Below are positions 50,481-56,305 of a stretch of 56,305 bases of DNA, piece by piece (the first letter of the stretch is position 1; each line of letters starts with the position of its first letter). Position numbers and translations under genes: made by a program. A model generated the notes under the pieces. That model ran no database searches, was not told the DNA's origin, and worked only from the letters and a program-made list of their open reading frames with translations. Source of the stretch: Acetobacterium malicum subsp. dehalogenans DSM 11527 (GTDB taxonomy: Bacteria > Bacillota > Clostridia > Eubacteriales > Eubacteriaceae); NCBI RefSeq assembly GCF_000472665.1, contig NZ_AXAC01000034.1, forward strand, positions 1 through 56,305. Direction: 5' to 3'.

Positions 50481-50536
50481 CTTTTTCAAGGTTTGTGAAA
50501 GAAATGTAGATCTTGTTACATTACAGCGGCATATTT

Positions 50537-51211
50537 TTATTTATTAAGTTTGCTGAGGTAGCGATAAATGCTGGGATCTGAACAACGAAGTTGATTTGCG
50601 ACTTCGCTAACTGCTCCTTTGAGCATAAAAATGCCTTTTTTGTTTAATACATCAATGATATCAAGACGTTCGCTTTGTGTCAACCGATCAATAGGGATGT
50701 TTTTGTCAGCTAATATCTTATTTAAAACAGTTTCGGTTAACTCAGCAACAGAACCGGAGAAACTTTCGCTTTCATCATCTAAAAGAGAATTGATAGATTC
50801 ATAAGTGACGTTTTGTTCAATTAGATTATCAGGCTGACAAAGGCTTAAAACCTGATTACTTATATCTACGTATTTTTTATTATCAAAATTAATGCATAAT
50901 AATCCCACCAGCTCATCAGTTTCATCCTTGATGAACATGGTTGAAGATCTTAAAATGCGAAGTTCTTTAGAAATTCCTTTGTAATTGATTTTGTAATTGC
51001 TGTTTCTATAGCTTTTGTCTGAAACAATACTCAGCGCAAGATCGGTCATTGGGGCACCAATGGTTCGACCGCTGATATTGCCATTGGAAATCGCAACAAT
51101 GGAATTGGTATCGTATCCAATGTCGTGTAAAGCGACTTCGTAGTCTGGACCTAGTGATTTTCCCAAAAAATCCACAAGAATGCTATATTGTTTTAACATA
51201 AAATCAGTCAT
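50537..51211 (-). CDS. DauR/YheO-type regulator (PAS-like plus helix-turn-helix)
   Basis: I chose ATG 51211 (after AGAAGGTG), giving 224 aa. The N-terminal YheO-like PAS domain is recognisable (VALHDIGYDTNSIVAISNGN, ISGRTIGAPMTDL, FIKDETDELVGLLCINFD), and the C-terminal HTH (SERLDIIDVLNKKGIFMLKG, DPSIYRYLSKL) matches DauR, which controls D-amino-acid use in Pseudomonas. It is divergent from the RidA-tryptophanase-transporter operon and probably senses an amino acid or its product to control it. Confidence 0.9.
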   Translation of the reverse strand: MTDFMLKQYSILVDFLGKSLGPDYEVALHDIGYDTNSIVAISNGNISGRTIGAPMTDLALSIVSDKSYRNSNYKINYKGISKELRILRSSTMFIKDETDELVGLLCINFDNKKYVDISNQVLSLCQPDNLIEQNVTYESINSLLDDESESFSGSVAELTETVLNKILADKNIPIDRLTQSERLDIIDVLNKKGIFMLKGAVSEVANQLRCSDPSIYRYLSKLNK

Positions 51212-51587
51212 TTTTTCACCTTCTTTAATATATTCATTGAAACACCTTGTCATGGGTTGTAAATTATTTTAAGATTGAATACTAAATAACAGATGTAAAT
51301 TTCGAATAAAAAATCAATCCTAATTACTATAGAGAACCTAAAAATATTCATATAATACTAGTGAATTGTACAATCCAAGATAGAAAGGTGTATGGGCGGG
51401 CTCTAGTATATAATAACACATTAATAAATAGTCTACAATAATGTGTTGATAAAATTTATTAAAAAGATAAAAAGTTATCTGTATGATAATAATATTATAA
51501 GAAAACACCGCTAAGATCAAAAAAATACGTGTTTTTAGCAAGAATAAAAATAGTTTATAATTAATATAATAAAAAATAATAATATCG
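51212..51587. other. AT-rich divergent intergenic region
   Basis: This region of about 375 bp has no gene. It is very AT-rich and must hold the promoter of the DauR-type regulator and upstream control sites of the ridA operon. No tryptophan-rich leader peptide (tnaC-type) is visible before ridA or tnaA. Confidence 0.55.
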
Positions 51588-51616
51588 TTGACTAATTATC
51601 ATTATCGTGATAAAAT
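51588..51616 (+). promoter_or_regulatory. Promoter and operator of the ridA-tnaA operon
   Basis: TTGACT (51588-51593) and TAAAAT (51611-51616) are 17 nt apart. The inverted repeat TTATCA (51596-51601)/TGATAA (51608-51613) lies in the spacer and -10 region, so a bound regulator would compete with polymerase. Confidence 0.65.
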
Positions 51617-51643
51617 AATTTCATAAGAAAGGAGGTGCAAAAA

Positions 51644-52027
51644 ATGAAAAAAATTATTGCAACTACAAAAGCTCCATCTGCCATTGGACCATATTCTCAA
51701 GGGACAGTAGGGGCGGGTTTATTATTTATCTCTGGTCAGCTTCCGATAGACCCAGAAACTGGAGAATTTGTTAAAGGAAGTATCAAAGAACAAACAAAGC
51801 AATCACTTGGAAATTTAAAACAGATATTAGAAGCTCAAGGATCCGAATTGAAAAATGTACTTAAAACGACGGTTTTTTTGAGTGATATGAATAATTTTGG
51901 AGACATGAATCTGATTTATCAAGAAGTATTTGGAACGGATAACTTTCCGGCAAGATCTGCTGTAGAAGTTGCCCGATTACCAAAAGATGCGCTAGTAGAA
52001 ATAGAGGCGATTGCTTTACAAGGTTGA
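51644..52027 (+). CDS. ridA: RidA-family reactive enamine/imine deaminase
   Basis: From ATG 51644 (after AAAGGAGGTG) this is 127 aa. The YjgF/RidA signs are [56 protein letters not shown], with the substrate-binding Arg in the ARSAVE segment. RidA hydrolyses 2-aminoacrylate and similar enamines to ketoacids and ammonia. Its place just before a tryptophanase, which releases aminoacrylate, makes its task here clear. Confidence 0.93.
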   Translation: MKKIIATTKAPSAIGPYSQGTVGAGLLFISGQLPIDPETGEFVKGSIKEQTKQSLGNLKQILEAQGSELKNVLKTTVFLSDMNNFGDMNLIYQEVFGTDNFPARSAVEVARLPKDALVEIEAIALQG

Positions 52028-52092
52028 TATACAATGTTTTATCAAATTGAAAATGATTGCTTTTTAAATAATTTAAAAAACGGAGGTTTGAA

Positions 52093-53475
52093 ATGAGTGT
52101 AAAATATGTACCAGAACCATTTAGAATTAAGATGGTGGAAACGATTAAGATGCTTACCCGTGAGGAAAGAATTCAAAAGATTGCCGAAGCAAAATATAAT
52201 ATGTTTAACCTGAAGGGTGAAGATGTTTATATTGATTTGCTAACAGACAGTGGAACGAACGCAATGAGCCAGGAACAATGGGCTGGTGTCATGAGAGGTG
52301 ATGAAGCTTACGCTGGTTCATCAAGTTATTTTAAACTTGTGGCGGCAGGACAAGATATTTTTGGTTATGAATATATTCAACCTGTTCATCAAGGTCGTGC
52401 CGCTGAAAAAGTTATGTTTGAATTATTGATGGGAAAAGGCCAATACTCGATCTCAAATACGTTTTTTGATACAACAAGAGCTCACGTAGAAGCAACCGGC
52501 GCCAGAGCGATTGACTGTGTTGTTGCTGAGGCTAAGGATCCATCTATACGTGCTCCTTTCAAAGGAAATATGGATGTTGTAAAACTGGAATCTTTAATTA
52601 ACGAGTATGGAGTCGATAAGATCGGTCTTGTTGTTATGACGATTACAAACAATTCCGCCGGCGGTCAACCAGTTTCCATGGAGAATGTCAGAAAAACAGC
52701 TGAAATTTGCAAGAAATATGGAATTAAATTATGTATTGATGCAGCTCGCTATGCTGAAAACGCTTTCTTTGTCAAGCAAAGAGAAGAAGGCTATGCAGAT
52801 GTGTCGATTAAAGACATTGTAAAAGAAATGTTCGGTTTTGCGGATATGTTTACAATGAGTGCCAAGAAAGATACCATTGTAAATATGGGTGGATTAATTG
52901 GAATTAAAGATGATAAAGAACTGGTTACCCTTTGTAAAGCACGTACAATTCTGTTTGAAGGTTTCATTTCTTATGGAGGGCTTTCTGGTCGAGACCTTGA
53001 AAGTTTAGCAATTGGTCTTTATGAAGGACTCAACGAAGATTATTTAAAATATCGTATTGGACAGATGGAATATCTTGCTGGCAGACTTGACGAAGCCGGG
53101 ATTGCTTATCAGGCGCCAGTAGGCGGACATGGTGTATTTGTAGACGCTAAAGCTTTATTGCCTCAGATTCCATACTATGAGTTCCCTGGTCAAGCTCTGG
53201 CGATTGAACTATATATCGAAGCTGGAATTCGAACATGTGATATTGGATCATATATGTTAGGGAACGATCCTGACACATTAGAACAACTCCATTCAGAATT
53301 TGAGTTTACACGCTTTGCAATTCCACGACGTGTTTATACCCAATCACATATCGATATTATGGCAGATGCTTTAATTGCGATAAAAGAAAGATCAAGCTCA
53401 ATTAAAGGATACAAAATCACATGGGAGCCACCTGTTCTCAGACATTTCCAGGCAAGTCTTGCACCAATAGAATAG
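52093..53475 (+). CDS. tnaA: Tryptophanase-type beta-eliminating lyase
   Basis: The 460-aa PLP enzyme belongs to the tryptophanase/tyrosine phenol-lyase family: [19 protein letters not shown], the PLP Lys K259 in SAKKD, and [13 protein letters not shown] near the C-terminus. Several positions read like tryptophanase rather than tyrosine phenol-lyase: [23 protein letters not shown] (the phenol-lyase has an Arg-bearing ERG here) and PVLRHF. It splits tryptophan or a related amino acid to indole (or another leaving group), pyruvate and ammonia through 2-aminoacrylate. AACGGAGG precedes the start. Confidence 0.88.
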   Translation: MSVKYVPEPFRIKMVETIKMLTREERIQKIAEAKYNMFNLKGEDVYIDLLTDSGTNAMSQEQWAGVMRGDEAYAGSSSYFKLVAAGQDIFGYEYIQPVHQGRAAEKVMFELLMGKGQYSISNTFFDTTRAHVEATGARAIDCVVAEAKDPSIRAPFKGNMDVVKLESLINEYGVDKIGLVVMTITNNSAGGQPVSMENVRKTAEICKKYGIKLCIDAARYAENAFFVKQREEGYADVSIKDIVKEMFGFADMFTMSAKKDTIVNMGGLIGIKDDKELVTLCKARTILFEGFISYGGLSGRDLESLAIGLYEGLNEDYLKYRIGQMEYLAGRLDEAGIAYQAPVGGHGVFVDAKALLPQIPYYEFPGQALAIELYIEAGIRTCDIGSYMLGNDPDTLEQLHSEFEFTRFAIPRRVYTQSHIDIMADALIAIKERSSSIKGYKITWEPPVLRHFQASLAPIE

Positions 53476-53502
53476 AAAAAAACCGGTTTCTGTTGTAAAC
53501 AA

Positions 53503-53543
53503 GAGGTTTTAACAATAACCGTAGGTGTTATTGTTAAAACCTC
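53503..53543. repeat. Perfect 17-bp hairpin between tnaA and the transporter gene
   Basis: GAGGTTTTAACAATAAC (53503-53519) pairs perfectly with GTTATTGTTAAAACCTC (53527-53543) around a 7-nt loop. It has no T run, so it looks like an mRNA-stabilising or attenuating hairpin inside the operon rather than a full terminator. Confidence 0.75.
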
Positions 53544-53606
53544 AAACTAAAAAGTATTACCCCCCCGATAAAAAAAATAGCAGATATTTCCAAGGAGGAG
53601 CAATCG

Positions 53607-55142
53607 ATGAGAGAGGTTTGGCAGAGCAGGAAAGGCTTTATTTTTGCAGCGGCAGGAGCTGCGATAGGTTTAGGTAATTTATGGCGATTTCCATTTCAAG
53701 CATATAAAAATGGGGGCGGTGCTTTTCTTTTACCCTATTTAGTAGCGTTGATTACTTGCGCTATCCCATTAATGATTATGGAATATGCCTATGGCAGAAA
53801 AATCCGTGGTGGATCAGTAAAAGCATTTTCCAAACTACAGAAAAAATTAGAAGTAGTAGGTTGGATTCAGGTTATGGTACCAATTGTTGTTATGACTTAT
53901 TATCCAACAATCATTGCAGTAGCCGTTGTTTTCATGGTCTTTTCATTAGGACATGCATTTGGAATTATAAACTGGCTTTCAGATCCGGGACCTATCATGG
54001 GTATGGTCACGGGTACCGCAGATAGTGCATTGGATTTTGGCGCTGGGATCAGTATGTATATCTTGGCTGCAGTCGTTTTAGTCTGGTTTTGCAACTGGAT
54101 TATTGTCAAAAAAGGTATCTCAGGTGGGATCGAAAAAATGTCAACCATCTTCACCCCTATGTTGATGGTGTTAATGATCGTATTTATGATTAATGCAGTG
54201 CGTTTAGACGGCGCTACAATCGGACTGGAAGCGCTTTTTAAACCGGATTTTTCAACAATCTTAAATCCGAGCATTTGGGTTGCCGCTTACGCCCAGGTAT
54301 TCTTTTCGACGACCTTAGCGGTTGGTGTTATGATTGCATATGGTTCATATCTGCATAAAAAAGCAGATGTTGTCAACAGTGCCGTCATAACCGTTTTAGC
54401 AAATTCCAGTTTTGATCTGATTGCCGGGATATTGGTATTTTCAACTCTTGGTTATTTGGTAAATAGTATGGGTGTAGAATTCACATCTTTTGGTACCGGC
54501 GCAGGCGTAGCATTTATTGCATTCCCGATTGCAATTTCGACAATGTCGTCAAACATAGTTGTCCAGGGTTTGCTGGGATTTGTCTTTTTCTTCTGCTTGT
54601 TTATTGCCGGGATATCCTCCAGTATTTCAATGTTGGAATCGTTCACAACGGCAGCGCTGGATAAGTTTAGTATTTCGAGATCAAAATTGGTTTCAATTAT
54701 TAGCATTGTGGGTTTAACAGGAAGTGCATGTTTTGCGAGCTATGCGGGTTTCAATTTTATCTTGGACATCGTCGATGCTTATGTTGGAAATATTATTATC
54801 GCTAGTTTGGGTTTGGTAGAAGTTATTTTAATTAGCTATATTTATGGTACAAGCAAGCTCCGGGAAGAAGCAAATCAGTATTCCGATTACAAAATTGGAA
54901 AATGGTGGGATTATCTATTAAGATACTTTACCCCATTATTACTTGGAATTGTAGTTATTACTAATACATTTAATTTAGTTACCGGATTGTTTAGTTCAGA
55001 AACAGTTGTCGTACTGTCGAATATCATATTTGGTTGGGGAACAGTAGTCATCATGGTCGGTGTAGCATATATGTTTTATAAGAGAAAATGGACTACAGAT
55101 GTAAAACTGGATTCATTGGAAACAAGTCCCGATGAAGAATAA
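53607..55142 (+). CDS. NSS-family sodium-dependent amino acid transporter
   Basis: The 511-aa protein has about 11-12 membrane helices and the neurotransmitter:sodium symporter start: GFIFAAAGAAIGLGNLWRFP followed by AYKNGGGAFLLPYL, which form the Na+ and substrate site of helix 1 and the following region. The nearby small-subunit gene places it in the MetP/MhsT-like group that takes up hydrophobic or aromatic amino acids. Beside tryptophanase, tryptophan or another lyase substrate is the likely cargo. GGAGGAGC precedes the start. Confidence 0.92.
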   Translation: MREVWQSRKGFIFAAAGAAIGLGNLWRFPFQAYKNGGGAFLLPYLVALITCAIPLMIMEYAYGRKIRGGSVKAFSKLQKKLEVVGWIQVMVPIVVMTYYPTIIAVAVVFMVFSLGHAFGIINWLSDPGPIMGMVTGTADSALDFGAGISMYILAAVVLVWFCNWIIVKKGISGGIEKMSTIFTPMLMVLMIVFMINAVRLDGATIGLEALFKPDFSTILNPSIWVAAYAQVFFSTTLAVGVMIAYGSYLHKKADVVNSAVITVLANSSFDLIAGILVFSTLGYLVNSMGVEFTSFGTGAGVAFIAFPIAISTMSSNIVVQGLLGFVFFFCLFIAGISSSISMLESFTTAALDKFSISRSKLVSIISIVGLTGSACFASYAGFNFILDIVDAYVGNIIIASLGLVEVILISYIYGTSKLREEANQYSDYKIGKWWDYLLRYFTPLLLGIVVITNTFNLVTGLFSSETVVVLSNIIFGWGTVVIMVGVAYMFYKRKWTTDVKLDSLETSPDEE

Positions 55143-55176
55143 CCATTAAGTAAACGTTTGAAATGGAGGAACTACT

Positions 55177-55302
55177 ATGTCGGCAAGTGCAATAGCAATG
55201 ATGGTGGTCGGGTGTGGAATCGTTTGGGGTGGAGTAATCTTAGCAATTACAATCGCGTTAGTTGTGGATAAGAAAAAGGCCGCAGACGAAAGGCTAAAAT
55301 AG
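55177..55302 (+). CDS. MetS-type small subunit of the NSS transporter
   Basis: This 41-aa protein has one membrane helix (about residues 5-30) and a short basic-acidic tail (DKKKAADERLK). Small single-helix proteins of this form are encoded after NSS transporter genes and, in Corynebacterium MetPS, are required for transport. ATG 55177 follows TGGAGGA. It lies 34 bp after the transporter stop. Confidence 0.88.
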   Translation: MSASAIAMMVVGCGIVWGGVILAITIALVVDKKKAADERLK

Positions 55303-55396
55303 AGAAATTTTCCAAAATAGTAAAAATGCTACGAAAAAATCGATAAATTAAGTCAAGAAACAATTTTGAGCAGTACAAAGAAACTGATTATATTAG

Positions 55397-55442
55397 AACT
55401 GAGGAAGAGTTGAATAATTTAACTCTTCCTCAGTTTTTTTAT
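55397..55442 (+). terminator. Terminator of the ridA-tnaA-transporter operon
   Basis: AACTGAGGAAGAGTT (55397-55411) pairs perfectly with AACTCTTCCTCAGTT (55421-55435), followed by a T run. Confidence 0.92.
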
Positions 55443-55562
55443 GTGCAAAAAATTGTGAGAAAAAAGAATAACGAAAGCTCAATACTAAATAAATAGAATA
55501 TGTTATGATATTTAGGATAAAAAATCACGCGCAATGCCCTTAAATAAAGAAAAGAGGTTCGC

Positions 55563-55724
55563 ATGTATAAAATACTAATTATAGAAGACGATCAGATTAT
55601 TGCCAAGGCACTGAAAAATCATTTGGACAAATGGGAACTTGAAACCCAAATAGTTGAGGATTTTCATCATATTCTGGATCAGTTTGTGGGAGTGTTTCAA
55701 GTTTTGTGTATTTGCGAAAATTGA
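55563..55724 (+). pseudogene. Response regulator, cut by an IS256-family element
   Basis: ATG 55563 (after AAAGAGG) starts YKILIIEDDQIIAKALKNHL, the beginning of a receiver domain with its acidic pair, similar to BceR/GraR-type regulators. After about 40 codons (HHILDQF) the similarity ends and the frame runs into IS sequence, stopping at 55722-55724. The phosphoacceptor Asp and the DNA-binding domain are missing, so it is inactive. Its histidine kinase may lie beyond the IS. Confidence 0.8.
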
Positions 55725-55745
55725 TGTAGAATAGAGAATTTAATT

Positions 55746-55780
55746 AAGGGGCAAGGGCATTAAAATGACGCTTGCCCCTT
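55746..55780. terminator. Hairpin near the IS end
   Basis: AAGGGGCAAG and CTTGCCCCTT form a perfect 10-bp stem with a 15-nt spacer, positioned between the transposase stop and the IS terminus. Confidence 0.6.
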
Positions 55781-55867
55781 ACCTGTATTATAATCCGAAT
55801 TGATTGCATGTCAATAAAAAGCAAGACTGAATCTAACTCTGGAATGCACGGATGTGATTTTTAGGAA

Positions 55868-56305
55868 TTAATCCAGCCGCTCAGAAAAAAAGATTTCCAG
55901 CTGGGAGTGAATCTGGCCCCAATCTTTCCTCCGACCCGTCCACTTTTGGGTGATATCCATGGTTGCCAGATACAGCATTTTAAAGAGACTATCATCCGTT
56001 GGGAATACGGTTTTGCTTTTCGTTACTTTTCGGAGCTGCCGGTTGAATCCCTCGATGGAATTGGTCGTATAAATGAGGGTTCGAACTTCCTGCGGATATT
56101 TGAAATAGGTCGCGAGTTTCGGCCAGTTGTTTCGCCAGGAATCCGGAATTTTAGGATATTTTTTGCCCCATTTTCCCTCAAATGTAGCCAGTTCGCTCAA
56201 AGCAGCATCTTCAGTTGGCGCCGTATAAACCCGCTTCAGATCGGCCATGAGTGACCGGATATCTTTATAGGAAACAAACCGGGTGGTATTTCTGATCTGG
56301 TGGAT
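55868..56305 (-). CDS. IS256-family transposase, C-terminal part
   Basis: The 145 residues up to the stop at 55868 include the IS256/MULE-type C-terminal block VRTLIYTTNSIEGFNRQLRK with the catalytic Glu, then TIL-like helical parts (FKMLYLATMDITQKWTGRRK) and the typical W-x-Q end. The frame is open through the right edge, so the N-terminal part including the first two catalytic Asp residues is outside the window. The piece seen shows no defect. Confidence 0.9.
   Translation of the reverse strand: MHQIRNTTRFVSYKDIRSLMADLKRVYTAPTEDAALSELATFEGKWGKKYPKIPDSWRNNWPKLATYFKYPQEVRTLIYTTNSIEGFNRQLRKVTKSKTVFPTDDSLFKMLYLATMDITQKWTGRRKDWGQIHSQLEIFFSERLD

Larger units (their letters stand above)
55687..56305 (-). 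mobile_element. IS256-family insertion sequence, one end in the window
   Basis: The element begins near 55687, where GGGAGTGTTTCAAGTTTTGT resembles an IS256-family terminal repeat, and continues past the window's right edge. Its transposase is read on the minus strand. It interrupts the response regulator gene. An inner hairpin AAGGGGCAAG/CTTGCCCCTT (55746-55780) may stop transcription at the end of the transposase gene. The other terminal repeat is not in the window. Confidence 0.8.

Noticed and set aside
51212-52092. TnaC-type leader peptide ahead of the tryptophanase gene
   Set aside because: No short reading frame with a tryptophan at a stalling position and a ribosome site was found.
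52093-53475. Tyrosine phenol-lyase
   Set aside because: The position of the phenol-lyase specificity Arg is occupied differently ([11 protein letters not shown]), and several other stretches read like tryptophanase. The two are close, so an assay would decide.
1-56305. CRISPR arrays, tRNA or rRNA genes, or a replication origin
   Set aside because: I looked for regularly spaced repeats, cloverleaf-like sequences, conserved rRNA segments and DnaA-box clusters and saw none.

Overview
The window looks like chromosomal DNA of a strictly anaerobic, low-to-medium GC Firmicute. The mix of families (anaerobic corrinoid biosynthesis, the GGGtGRT/Fe-S scaffold pair, a ChW-repeat secreted protein, an NSS transporter with a MetS-type small subunit) points to an acetogenic member of the Eubacteriaceae such as Acetobacterium. 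That assignment is an inference from gene content. No rRNA, tRNA or CRISPR array was seen.

Layout. 1-250: 3' end of a group II intron. 0.3-4.2 kb: a TetR regulator and a MacB/FtsX-type ABC exporter, both preceded by the same palindrome. 4.2-7.1 kb: MarR with a divergent class III aminotransferase, then a cysteine hydrolase with two tandem operators next to an HxlR regulator. 7.4-13 kb: small housekeeping genes (YjbQ, nicotinamidase-like, TfoX-like, SOUL, 4Fe-4S membrane protein with PadR, YbaK, glutaredoxin). 13-20 kb: a decaying accessory zone with a truncated hydrolase, a Phd antitoxin whose toxin has been replaced, a frameshifted RelB/YoeB-like module, copies of a short helical repeat module and many REP-like repeats. 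20-24.3 kb: an AT-rich defence-like island with an 851-aa adenine-methyltransferase-type protein and a YhcG-type PD-(D/E)XK nuclease. 24.4-27.9 kb: the GGGtGRT/Fe-S scaffold pair, divergent from a DUF2284 metal-binding protein with a long acidic repeat tail. 28-34 kb: MTA recycling (mtnP-mtnA) followed by a sugar or surface-glycan operon (two GT2s, a DegT aminotransferase, an FAD oxidoreductase). 36-45.7 kb: a B12-riboswitch-controlled corrinoid uptake and synthesis operon (btuFCD, cbiA, pduX-like, cbiC, L, D, E, T). 45.7-46.3 kb: an orphan second cobalamin riboswitch and a candidate structured RNA. 46.4-50.3 kb: amidotransferase, creatininase-family hydrolase, MORN lipoprotein and a membrane-anchored CHB_HEX-like protein. 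50.5-55.3 kb: DauR/YheO-type regulator, then RidA, tryptophanase, NSS transporter and its small subunit. 55.6 kb to the end: a response regulator cut by an IS256-family element.

How the genes work together. The corrinoid operon imports corrinoids and builds part of the corrin ring; ring methylases and nucleotide-loop genes not seen here must lie elsewhere. The last operon forms a logical unit: the transporter brings in an amino acid, the beta-eliminating lyase cleaves it and releases 2-aminoacrylate, and RidA removes that reactive enamine. A family of large fold-back palindromes (28.0, 34.1 and 48.9 kb) shares and exchanges stem-loop modules. The most interesting signals are this fold-back family, the toxin-replaced antitoxin cassette with its repeat protein, the structured RNA after the orphan riboswitch, the methyltransferase/nuclease island and the DUF2284 repeat-tail protein.
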